From Saturnia japonica (Eukaryota; Arthropoda; Insecta; Lepidoptera; Saturniidae), in contig CM065312.1 in assembly GCA_033032175.1 (NCBI GenBank), positions 3,534,001-3,598,000 on the forward strand: a DNA stretch of 64,000 nt. The letters are read 5' to 3'. Within the stretch, counting starts at the first letter, position 1; the number at the start of each line of letters is the position of its first letter. The notes under the pieces were generated by a model. That model was not told where the DNA came from. It did not search any database and saw nothing but the letters and a program-made list of their open reading frames with translations. The position numbers and the translations under genes are program-made. Shown in pieces: positions 34,132-44,102 of this stretch.

Positions 34132-35591
34132 GAATTCTTCTTTAAACCATCTTTTAATCTTGAGATGTTTCAGCACACTACACTCCCATATGGACTGTAA
34201 CATCCGTCGATCGCATCCGAGATTTATCACCGTATCATTGGCATGGAATGCTAAAACTTGGATTCGAAACGTTATTGCGAATAGTGCCAACAAAACTATA
34301 AAAATAAATTAGGCCCACGTCCACGGAGACCCGCCCAAGAACTTTAAATTTGTTACGGTTTTTGTTCCGAACTATGAATACAAATACGAGTTTGACACCC
34401 ATACAATTGTGCATAAATTATTATCAAAGAATAAAAAAATCATGTATGCAATTCACACGTGGTAGAAGTGAAACCTTCAAATCTATGTTTTTTTTTAATT
34501 CAGAAAATGATCAAATACACACTAATTTAAAGTTTTTGAAAATGTAGATACAAGTACTCACAATCATTATTCACAATATCATATTCAATGAAGGCATCAC
34601 CTTGCACATTTGAAATACCTATCCATGGGAATATCATCTGAAAAAACTACAAACGTATAACACGTACACGTATACAAAACACCACGGTTGTTGTGATGCC
34701 TTTTCCTAACTAATAACTAAACAAAGTGGGATCTTCTGACAAGATTTTCGCTCTCTTGTCAGAACTATCTAGGGAGTTTGTTTGGCAACTCAAAGTTCGT
34801 ACTTTTCAATGTTTGTACCTACTTTTCTTATGTTATCCAATGTAACCTAATTTGGAAAATCCATAATTTTATTTTATTAGAGCTCCCTGTATTGCTACTT
34901 CTGTACGAACTGGAAATGGTGTAATATCTCATAATTGATCATTCAAAATCATTCCCACACTGTTTTTACAAAGGCCGCTAACCGAAATAATTTCATTTCT
35001 ACAACTAAAGTAACCTAACACAATATCAATCAGTAGCAGAATGTCATAAGCGTTGTCTAAAAACTTTTTGTTTCGTACCTTTTCGTTAAAGTAATAAAAT
35101 TCATAATTGCGTGTCAACAAACCTTTTTTGTACCATTTTACCATTGCCTAAAATATTTGTATATCATTTTCTTATGAATTTATGTGTCTGTCTCTTTTTA
35201 TTATCGCTTTTTGGTTTTATCGACTTTCAAATTACAACAGTTACTATGCTAAAGAAGTTTTCACTTCAATAATATGAAAACAAACTATGGAGGAACCATT
35301 AACCCCTACAAAACTAATACAAATTGAAATTTGAACAGAGTCGAACTTCAATTGAGAATTTGTGTTTTATATTTTGAATGATCTCCTTTAACTAAATAAA
35401 AAGACTTTAACAACTAGATACAGAGTAGACATAGAATGAGAGACTTTTCTTTATTAAAAATAACGTAAAAGACCAAATACCTAACCGATATTATTTTCGC
35501 AAAACTGTCAGTTATTTAAATAAACCTATTTAAGATAATGTTTGTAAAATAATGACCAAAATGAAGCTTAAAAATTGAAGTCCCATTGAAA
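34132..35591. other. No gene; M1 fragment at 34724-34805
   Basis: A short minus-strand M1 piece lies at 34724-34805 (TCTTGTCAGAACTATCTAGG). The remaining sequence is AT-rich and unassigned. Short frames at 34350-34547 and 34929-35144 show no motif. Confidence 0.45.
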
Positions 35592-36118
35592 TCTATACAA
35601 ATAATAAAATTGAAGTGTCTGTTTGTAATGTCAAAATAACAGTTTTTTACTAAATGCATATGAAGGTATATACGATACCTATAGCAAAACACCAATTTTA
35701 AAATTTTTGCCTGTCTGTCTGTCTGTCTGCCTTGTTACGGGTAATCTCAGTAACGGTTGGACTGAATTTGACGGGACTTTCATTGATAGATAGCTGATGA
35801 CATAGGGAGTAACTTAGGCTACTTTCATTTTAGAAAAATAATTAGTGTTCCGCACAAATAAAAAAAAACTGGTCATGGTGAATCAATTCGGACGCTTAAA
35901 TGGCTTATGCTTAACAAACCATAAGAAATATAGCAAATTAATGTACTACATAATTATAGACATTAAAAACACCTATAAAAAGTCAGAGAGAGTATACGTC
36001 TATCTTCCAAGGAACACCCACAATAAGCATTTTTGTCTTTAAAATAGCCGGGAGCGGGGGAGCAAGATTCGCACGGGCATTCTGTAGTCCAAGTGAGCGA
36101 AGCCACGGGCACAGCTAG
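35592..36118 (+). mobile_element. Helitron-like H2, copy 3 (most complete)
   Basis: Starts TCTATACAAATAATAAAATT after A and ends GCCACGGGCACAGCTAG. It is 527 bp with no ORF. It contains a TGTC(TGTC)n patch at about 35710-35730 and the shared GGTCATGGTGAATCAATTCG and AATAGCCGGGAGCGGGG blocks. The base after CTAG is C instead of the usual T. Confidence 0.8.
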
Positions 36119-36744
36119 CTTTTACTAAAACAGCGTTCTATAAATACCTTTCAAGAATATTTTAATCCAATATTGATAACAGTCGGCGGAATAAGTAAGT
36201 AAATACAAGTTATAATAATGTATTAAAAGCAAAATCCATAAAACCGATCTCAATGTTTAACGGATGAATACTTAAGCTACTAAAAGGGTCATAATCGTTA
36301 CGAGAATTGTTTGAAACATTATCTTAATGAAACGGTTACCCGTGTCTCTATAAAAATTGATAGAAATTTTAAGAAGCCTAAGATGGCTTCTTAAACAGTT
36401 TTTTGTGAAAATAGGGGACAAGAAAAAATGTATTAGGTTAATGAGAGAGTTTGAAAGTGACCATTACATATATTTTTCTACCATTTTTTTACACGTACAT
36501 AGGTAGCACGTAGTACAACATGCTCGTAAAGAACAAACGAAGAGATAGTGATAAAGGGATGGTAGAATCATAATTCTTGGTTTATGACCACCATGCACCA
36601 TGAAAAACTGCGCGCCATGTTTCTTGAATAGCCTAGTGATAAACTAGCAGATAACTTAGGTATTTTTTAAATAATCTTGCGTATATATATTTTTTAGACA
36701 CCGTATATTTTTAGATATCTGTTTAATCGAGATAAGTGGTGGTG
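36119..36744. other. No recognised content
   Basis: AT-rich DNA without supported features. Confidence 0.45.
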
Positions 36745-37190
36745 TACAGCAGCTGTTTTCTATGTTTGTTGGGTACGCGTCACTTCCCCTCTGCGTGCGG
36801 GAGAGGGGGGGGGGGGGGGTGTGACGTTTCCCCGGTTTGGACGGGCGTTTTGTTGCGCCGGATGCCCGTCTCGTAGATACCGTACGGATGCCAGTGGGCG
36901 GCGTGATGTTAGTGGTGAGGGGGTCCGGGGGGTGCAATAATGCACGACCGCTTGAGGTGCCGGGTCTTCAGTGAAACTCGATATCTTGGTGATTGTTCGC
37001 AGGACGACCAAAGCTTTCTTCTTGTAGTTACTCGTTGAATTGAACCGTGCCCAATACGGCCCTTCTTCGAGCTTAAGTGGTTCGAGCAATGACCGTAAAG
37101 AGAGCCCCGTTTTATTTCGTGTTTTAACTTTACTTTTCGCTTTGGTTGCCCTGTTAAACTCTTTATATTTCTCTCATTATACATCCTATG
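36745..37190. other. GC-rich patch with G15 run, unassigned
   Basis: A GC-rich block in AT-rich DNA with 15 consecutive G at 36805-36819. On the minus strand three overlapping frames of 91-109 codons are open, which suggests a decayed coding element, but none shows a domain I recognise. It could be the end of an unidentified retroelement. Confidence 0.35.
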
Positions 37191-38450
37191 TACACATGTT
37201 ATATATCAAAATGTTCCTCTTTGAATTATCTATCCATTACATATTCACTTATAATATACATTACGTATACATTCCGTACATAAGCAAAAAACAATGTAAT
37301 TTACGGGCGACATCACTATTTTCTGCTCGTAAAATCTCTATAACATTTGATATACTTAATCTATTGGCTAACTTTATATGTTAATCTATTCTATATTAGC
37401 TATATTTTCACATATGTGACACACAATACATAATCGTTTATATATATCTTAACATACAACATGCAACTTGTAATGTAGCGTATTCGCTTACATTTTTCTA
37501 TAATATTGTCAATATTAATCTATTTATTGTAACTCATGGTATGTAACACGTCAATACAATAATAACACATAATACCCTAACCTAAGACACGAAAAACAAA
37601 TGTTCTGTCGCCAACAATGTTAGAGAGTTAGGGCTAGATACAGTATGTCAAGCCCTAATAAGTCCAAAACTACTAAAGTCGTTTGATTTCTCTGCTAAAA
37701 TATATTTTGCTTAACACCATTTTAAAAGCTTTTAAAGCTTATTGTTTTCATGAAAAATCTAAAAAGAACGGTAAATTCTATTGAACTTTGCATAAAGACG
37801 TAAGTGTAAGTATTGTTTATTTTTATCTTGTAAAAGCATTCGTTAGAATTTTTTTCAAATTACTTAATAAAAGTAAATCACAATGTAGTACTACTACAGA
37901 TATTTAAACAAAAGTCATACTACAGATGGCGGTCTTGAGGCGACTGGTACGTGCTTTAATTCTTATAGATTAACCAATGAGATGCGAGATGTTCTTTTTT
38001 CAATCAGTTACAGTAGAATATTTAAATGGAATTCGAGTTTTCCGTAGAGTCAAATGCGTTATTCACTAGCCAAACGCAGCTCCTAGCAATCAATAAAACT
38101 TAATTATGTTTTGAAAATGTGTACATTGAACGGTATTTGGAATGTGTTCAATCAAATATGCAAATATGTAGTTTACGGTGACGAGTGTTTACGTAGTGTT
38201 TCTTGCTGTCTCGTATACATTTGTTAACTAATACACGTAAATGCGGATGAATTTGTGTGTAGGTAATCTTATATTTTAGGTCTTAAATTGACGAACAACT
38301 GAATCATACTAACGAATTATTTTACTGAGTAACGTTTAACAAATTCAATAAAGAAAACATCAAATTACCTCGTCTTAGATGCTAAAATATTTCAATGAAG
38401 TTGAAGAGGAAAAGAAAAATACAAACTTAAGGTGAAAAAAAGGTATCTTT
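37191..38450. other. AT-rich DNA, nothing recognised
   Basis: No supported gene or repeat. The 114-codon frame at 37040-37384 is chance in AT-rich DNA. Confidence 0.45.
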
Positions 38451-38705
38451 ATCGTTATAGGCTTAACGTCGTGGTCACAATCTCACCCACATACATGTGG
38501 CCAAAAATGGTAGCACAGTAAGCCTAGTGGAAGACTGGCTCTCAAGTGCAGCTGCCGGAACACACCTATTGGCGTTTGGTAGCAGATTTTTAAATTAAGG
38601 GTGGTAGCTAGCGAGGTGGTCATTATAAAATGCCTTACCACCACGTACCGCACGTCGATCGACGCGGAGTCCGTACACGCTACCAACTGAGCCATCATTG
38701 CTTTA
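38451..38705 (-). repeat. SINE-A, near full length
   Basis: Minus-strand copy. The head reads GCAATGATGGCTCAGTTGGTAG (A-box region at about 38683-38694), followed by the GTCGATCGACGTG stretch and the body to TTATAGGCTTAACG. The A box carries one extra T. Confidence 0.8.
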
Positions 38706-39104
38706 GCTTTGCATTGGTATAGCTCACAGTAATATATACTATAAGTATAATATGCATAATAGGTTTTTTTAATTTTTTCTACTATTTTGCACTACTTGTA
38801 TTTTAATTTATAATCCTAAATACACTGTCCTTATATGTAGGTACACACATATTACTTAAGTACCTAGACATATGAATAAAGAGATTAATACATTGTTTAT
38901 ACGTGCTCCTCAAATAAAATCGTTAATTCGTATGTTCTAGGCGCACAGTGTAAAGCTTATGTGTGTGATAAATGCTATTGTCGTGTATCGAACAGTACAC
39001 ACATTTTAGTCTTTTAAAAATTTCCACACAGAGGACCACCTATGATCGGACATAAAAATGAATGATTAATACAATAATTACCTTATTGTATGTAACAGAA
39101 ATAG

Positions 39105-39182
39105 TTAAAGGAAAAAGCATGAGAGGAAGATGCGAAAATCGCTGGACAGACCAAATCACTGAAACAACTGAAAGCAGCTATT
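39105..39182 (+). pseudogene. RTE-like C-terminal fragment
   Basis: A short frame reads KGKSMRGRCENRWTDQITET, resembling the GRP-x-x-RW-x-D-x-I motif in the C-terminal tail of RTE-like reverse transcriptases. It is only about 25 codons, so the assignment is tentative. Confidence 0.4.
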
Positions 39183-39303
39183 TAAAGGGGGTGCAAATAT
39201 TATATACAAATTATTAAACTTAAAAATCAATATATTTTCTGTTGACGCTTCATCTAAGATAATAAGTTTGTGGTAAGAGCAATCCATCACATTAATATAA
39301 TGG

Positions 39304-39850
39304 CACCCACCACGTCCGCCCTCTCTAGCGGCAACCCAAGCCTAGGTCCGTTCGTCGGTGTGAAGCCCTTGGGTCTGGTAGCCGCCCGCGCGATACAAGT
39401 GACACTATACGTGCAAAGCTTAGATACCCACATACAAACATCACACACATATGTTACATACGTGCACACCTTACAGGTATATAGGTTCTCTAAAAAACCA
39501 TTTTTTTTTCTTTTTTTGCACTAGTTAGTGTACAAAAACTTTTCCGATCTCTAAATACACATACGCATGATTGCTTCCTTCCTCCTAGGAGGAGGGGAAT
39601 ATGCATATGAGTATATGTTAGTTAGCTCGAATTTACGAATAGGGAATTAGTCAGATCGCGACTTATTTGCAATCGCGACAACCGCCCAAGCCGAGGTTCG
39701 GCCACTTTGGCACCCTTGTGCACGAGTTGTCCAAAACTTTCGCGGCTGAGTGCCCTAAGCGCTCGCCCCTAAGTCGGGTAAAGCTATAAAAGCCGTCAGA
39801 GGCTCCAGGGCCCCTAAGGCTAGCAGTATAGTATAATAATTAAAAAAAAT
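39304..39850 (+). mobile_element. LINE-J 5'-truncated copy (plus strand)
   Basis: Matches the 3' end of the full-length LINE-J at 43592-49495 in the opposite orientation: CCCTCTCTAGCGGCAACCC, AGCCTAGGTCCGTTCG and GGTGTGAAGCCCTTGGGTCT, then the 3' UTR hairpin and GGGCCCCTAAGGCTAGCAG before the A-rich tail. ATATAATGG (39295-39303) and ATATAACGG (39851-39859) are likely target duplications with one mismatch. Confidence 0.85.
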
Positions 39851-39859
39851 ATATAACGG

Positions 39860-40302
39860 TGGTTATCTTGAAATTGATCTCGGGTTTTTGTGTAACGTCA
39901 GTGTGGTGTTCGACAAATCGATGCTTATTTCTCTAGGCTCCATTTCTTCTTGGTATGCTGCTGCCATCGACATAGTTTCGCAGCGATCTGAAGAACGAGA
40001 TTAATAGTGGTTATTTACTTAAAGCGATATAGGAAGTCACAATCATCAGCATTAAAGTTACTGACCAGGAAAGAGAGTATATTATAGCCATTCGATTAGG
40101 TGCAGGAGCAATCGTTGAAAGTAATAAATTTGCTGAAATTTGTGCCACTTATGAAGATTGTAGTTAATTATTTAGTTCCGCTCGTCGCTCATAGATGGTA
40201 GCAAAATATAGTATCGCGAGAATATAGTGCAAGGCACCACCCAACATCATACATCAGTTAGCTGCTTTCGGTCTCGGTAAGTACACGTTTTTTTGGTTTT
40301 TT
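39860..40302. other. Unique DNA; possible minus-strand exon 39862-39985
   Basis: On the minus strand an acceptor-like CTCGTTCTTCAG is followed by CTATG and a 36-codon frame starting MSMAAAYQEEMEPREISIDL, ending in a stop beside the LINE-J insertion. On the plus strand a 40-codon frame (about 40048-40167) reads KVTDQEREYIIAIRLGAGAI. Neither matches a family I know. This is the least repetitive stretch of the region. Confidence 0.25.
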
Positions 40303-41158
40303 ATTGCTTCGTGCTACTGCCCTTTATGTACCTACTAACAATACTATACAAGTACACAGTACGATCTGATAAAGATATTCCTAATACATTTTACAACGAC
40401 TTTAAGCTCACCTCGGACTCATTGTCGTTGAAAATATTTAAACGAATAACTAATTCTGAAATGTTTGTTTTAACTTATCTTTAGAATAAAATGTAATGAA
40501 AAACAAAGTCACTATCTAAAAGCTTAAAAAAGACATAAAAAAGCGTTAAAAAAATGATTCGTTATCATGATAATTGCCGATAACAATCGCCAATATAGAA
40601 TTAATGGTGGAAAATCGCTTTGCGTCTCGATTCATCCTTCGATAAAGTTAACGAAGTCCCTAGAAAATTGATTTTAAATGTCCACTCAATCGAAAAATGT
40701 TAGAGTAAGCGAATGTTTTGCCGATTAAGTAGAAATTTATGTGTTCAAGATCTAAAATATAATTATACGTTAAAGACGTTTTATCAAAACACAGAGCTGA
40801 TTAATCTTACATAAGTGCTTCGTCCTTTGATTGTAACTTAAAAAAAAATACATAAATAAAAGTCGGTAAATGACTGCACTATTAAGGTGATGGACCTCAC
40901 CAAGTTTGCAAAATAAATTTTTCGGTAAAATATCATTTAGTATAGAATTGTATTTATTGCCTGCGTAAGTAATAACAGTACTGCGCCTGGAACATTAAAA
41001 ACGATATCGACAGACACCATCATTAACTAATATAAAGGCCTCTAGGCAACTTGGTGTTAACGTGCAATACCGGTACATGCTAATTTTATCGATTACAAGT
41101 AAAAGTTTCTTTCAGAACGAAATCGTTATATAATACATATCGTTTCCTGAACGAAATA

Positions 41159-41325
41159 AACCGGTTTATGTTAAACGTGAATCGATCTGACTCGAGAAGC
41201 TTCGCACACACTTAAAATTCAGTTCCCCGGCAGGACGTCACATGCGATGAGAAAAAACCGGTTATTACAGGTAAATAACTAAAATTATATTTATTAAAAT
41301 ATTTTTATTACTCAGTTAACCGGTT
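41159..41325. promoter_or_regulatory. Cluster of three AACCGGTT palindromes (unit A)
   Basis: Perfect AACCGGTT at 41159-41166, 41256-41263 and 41318-41325. AACCGGTT is the known high-affinity site of Grainyhead/CP2 transcription factors. Three perfect 8-mers in 167 bp are far above chance. Regulatory use is inferred. Confidence 0.45.
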
Positions 41326-41667
41326 TATTAATTTTACTCTAAATACGTTATTGAAAGTTAAAGAATTAAGTAATTAATTGTTTATGAAAGCTTTCTCAAT
41401 ATATACGAATATATTTATTTAGCTTTGAATTATTTTAAGAGGAAAGTAAATATATAATATATTAACTACTCTGAAATAACAATACTTCGTCTAATTTACA
41501 TGAAATACATTATTCAAATTACTAGTAAAATATTTTATTGTGTAGCCTTAGGGCAAGGTGAATGTATAATATTTTCATTTATGAACAGTAAAATCTATTT
41601 GAAAATGTATTATGTAGGTACACATTAGGTCATAATTATTACGCACAGTTAGATAGATTGGGAGGTA

Positions 41668-42237
41668 GGGGGTGTACTAAGAAATCATTTTGGAAACTTA
41701 TCTCTACTTGGGGCAGCCCAAAATACCTTGACCCTTCAAAAGATCGCAATCGAATAACCTTGTATTACGTTTCTGCGGTCAGTGGGGTTTTCAGAGCATC
41801 TTGGAAAACGGGGTTCAAGCGAACACTTTTTTTTTTTTTTTTTTTTTTAGAACTGACTACACTGTTAGCCTTAGGGGCCCTATCGTCAAACAGAGCCGCT
41901 GCGGCTTTTATAGCTTCACCGGACTTGGGGGCGAGTGCTTAGGGCACTCAGCCGCGAAAGTTTGTGACGACCCGCACGAGGGTGCCAGAGTGGCCGAACC
42001 TCGGCTCGGGCGGTCGTCGCGAATGCGAAAAAGTCGCGATCTAGCTAATTCCCTAATCTTATGAGAATTCGAGCTAACTAATATATACTCATATGCACGT
42101 TCCCCTCCTCCTGGGAGGAAGGAGTGGACCATGCGTATGTGTATTTGTTAATCGGAATGGTTCAAGCGAACACAGGCTGCGGTAACCTCTTATAGTCAGG
42201 CAGGCCATACGCTTGTTTGCCACCTAATCTCTATATT
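41668..42237 (+). mobile_element. LINE 3' tail split by LINE-J insertion
   Basis: ATAACCTTGTATTACGTTTC, TGCGGTCAGTGGGGTTTTC and CCATACGCTTGTTTGCCACC form the non-coding 3' tail of a common lepidopteran LINE. It is interrupted at 41827-42158. The uninterrupted equivalent is at 50060-50274. Confidence 0.6.
41827..42158 (-). mobile_element. LINE-J 5'-truncated copy (332 bp)
   Basis: 3' end of LINE-J on the minus strand, poly(A) seen as T21 or so at the left. Perfect 15-bp target duplications GGTTCAAGCGAACAC flank it (41812-41826 and 42159-42173), and the empty site is present once at 50206-50220 in unit B. It covers only the 3' UTR, including the hairpin (about 42087-42142). Confidence 0.95.
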
Positions 42238-42587
42238 AATACGTGAAGCAAAAGCTTTCGGTACCTTTTCAAGCGTATTGCGTGCACGGAATACTGTGAG
42301 GCTTGGCAAGGTTAAAGTTTATATGGAGAAGGAGTGCAGAAAGCTATAATTTTTCTATAATATCTGTTACTAACATATTAAAGTTAATAAATTAATACTG
42401 CGAATCCTAACCCGACTAGTGCCATTGAACTTAGACTCCCCAAAATATTGACATTGTCACTCGACGAAAAGTGATAGCTAGTGATGTAGATAATACTCAT
42501 TGTTTATGAATACTGTAAATGTCAAACAGAAAATAGTCTATGATCAAAAAGTCGCTGCTCGAATTTCGACCTTAGGGCGATCGCTAG
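42238..42587 (+). mobile_element. Helitron-like H1, copy 3
   Basis: Starts TCTCTATATTAATACGTG after A and ends GGGCGATCGCTAG before T. It is part of unit A and so is paralogous by duplication to the copy at 50275, not an independent insertion. Confidence 0.85.
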
Positions 42588-43580
42588 TTTGTATAAAAAC
42601 AAAAAAATTAAAACTTGGGAAGTTTAATATATGAAGGTGTTTTACGTCATCATAAAATGAATATACAAGTACCAGTATATCGCTACCATATGAAGAGCTA
42701 ACTATCTTTTTCCGAGGGAAGACCTCTCGGAGAGGAATAAGAGTACTATTAGCTAAGACAGCTTAGAAAATAATTAACATTTTAATTGCTTCGTGCTACT
42801 GCCCTTTATGTACCTACTAACAATACTATACAAGTACACAGTACGATCTGATGAAGATATTCCTAATACATTTTACAACGACTTTAAGCTCACCTCGGAC
42901 TCATTGTCGTTGAAAATATTTAAACGAATAATTAATTCTGAAATGTTTGTTTTAACTTATCTTTAGAATAAAATGTAATGAAAAACAAAGTCACTATCTA
43001 AAAGCTTAAAAAAGACATAAAAAAGCGTTAAAAAAATGATTCGTTCTCATGATAATTGCCGATAACAATCGCCAATATAGAATTAATGGTGGAAAATCGC
43101 TTTGCGTCTCGATTCATCCTTCGATAAAGTTAACGAAGTCCCTAGAAAATTGATTTTAAATGTCCACTCAATCGAAAAATGTTAGAGTAAGCGAATGTTT
43201 TGCCGATTAAGTAGAAATTTATGTGTTCAAGATCTAAAATATAATTATACGTTAAAGACGTTTTATCAAAACACAGAGCTGATTAATCTTACATAAGTGC
43301 TTCGTCCTTTGATTGTAACTTAAAAAAAAAATACATAAATAAAAGTCGGTAAATGACTGCACTATTAAGGTGATGGACCTCACCAAGTTTGCAAAATAAA
43401 TTTTTCGGTAAAATATTATTTAGTATAGAATTGTATTGCCTGCGGAAGTAATGACAGTACTGCGCCTGGAACATTAAAAACGATATCGACAGACACCATC
43501 ATTAACTAATATAAAGGCCTCTAGGCAACTTGGTGTTAACGTGCAATACCGGTACATGCTAATTTTATCGATTACAAGTA

Positions 43581-43591
43581 AAAGTTTCTTT
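43581..43591 (+). repeat. Target-site duplication of LINE-J, left
   Basis: AAAGTTTCTTT precedes the T-run (the poly(A) tail of the minus-strand LINE) and is repeated exactly at 49496-49506. Unit A has a single copy at about 41102-41112, the pre-insertion site. Confidence 0.9.
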
Positions 43592-43822
43592 TTTTTTGGA
43601 ACTGACTACATTGTTAGCCTTAGGGGCCCTAAAGCCGCTGCGGCTTTTACAGCTTCACCGGACTTGGGGGCGAGCGCAGAGGGCACTCAGCCGCGAAAGT
43701 TTTGTGGACGACTCGCACGAGGGTGCCAAAGTGGCCGGACCTCGGCTCGGGCGGTCGTCGCGTTCGCAAATAGGTCGCGATCTATTCGAATCCCTACACC
43801 TACGATTCGAGCTAACTAAATA

Positions 43823-43880
43823 TACACATAGGCACGTTCCCTTTCTCCTGGGAGGAAGGAAGGAACCGTGCGTATGTGTA
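43823..43880 (-). other. Conserved 3' UTR hairpin of LINE-J
   Basis: TACACATAGGCACG on one side pairs with the reverse of CGTGCGTATGTGTA on the other, around a TTCTCCTGGGAGGAA core. Equivalent inverted repeats exist in the other two LINE-J copies (39555-39614, 42087-42142). A role in template recognition by the element's reverse transcriptase is inferred only. Confidence 0.7.
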
Positions 43881-44102
43881 TTCAGTAATCGGAATGTTTC
43901 TACACTAACTAGCGCTAACTAACTAGCGTAAAAAAGAAAAAAAAAAGGTCCCTCACAGAACCTATGTACCTGTGTGGTGTGCACGTGTGTATGTTCATAC
44001 GTGTGTAGTGTTGTATGTAGGTAGCTAAGTGATGCACGTACAGTGTCACTTGTATCGCGCGGGCGGTTGCCTGACCCAAGGGTTTCACACCGAGGAACGG
44101 AC

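Larger units (their letters stand above)
40303..42784 (+). repeat. Tandem segmental duplication, unit A
   Basis: 40303-42784 is repeated at 42785-50831. Without insertions each unit is about 2.13 kb and the two are nearly identical (a handful of substitutions and one 4-bp gap in the first 800 bp). Unit A contains, in order, unique AT-rich DNA, a Grainyhead-type motif cluster, a LINE 3' tail split by a LINE-J insertion, and an H1 Helitron. The A-to-B junction (AACATTTTA|ATTGCTTCG) shows at most 1-2 bases of microhomology. Confidence 0.9.

Noticed and set aside
40223..40280. Core promoter and first exon (TATAG, TCAGTT, then GGTAAGT donor at 40277)
   Set aside because: The TATA is weak and the implied first exon would be only about 21 nt. 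Motifs this short occur by chance in AT-rich DNA.
41658..42064. 94- and 87-codon frames, and the similar 122-codon frame at 50052-50420
   Set aside because: They run through a LINE tail, a poly-T tract and LINE-J 3' UTR, and the two units share them only because of the duplication.
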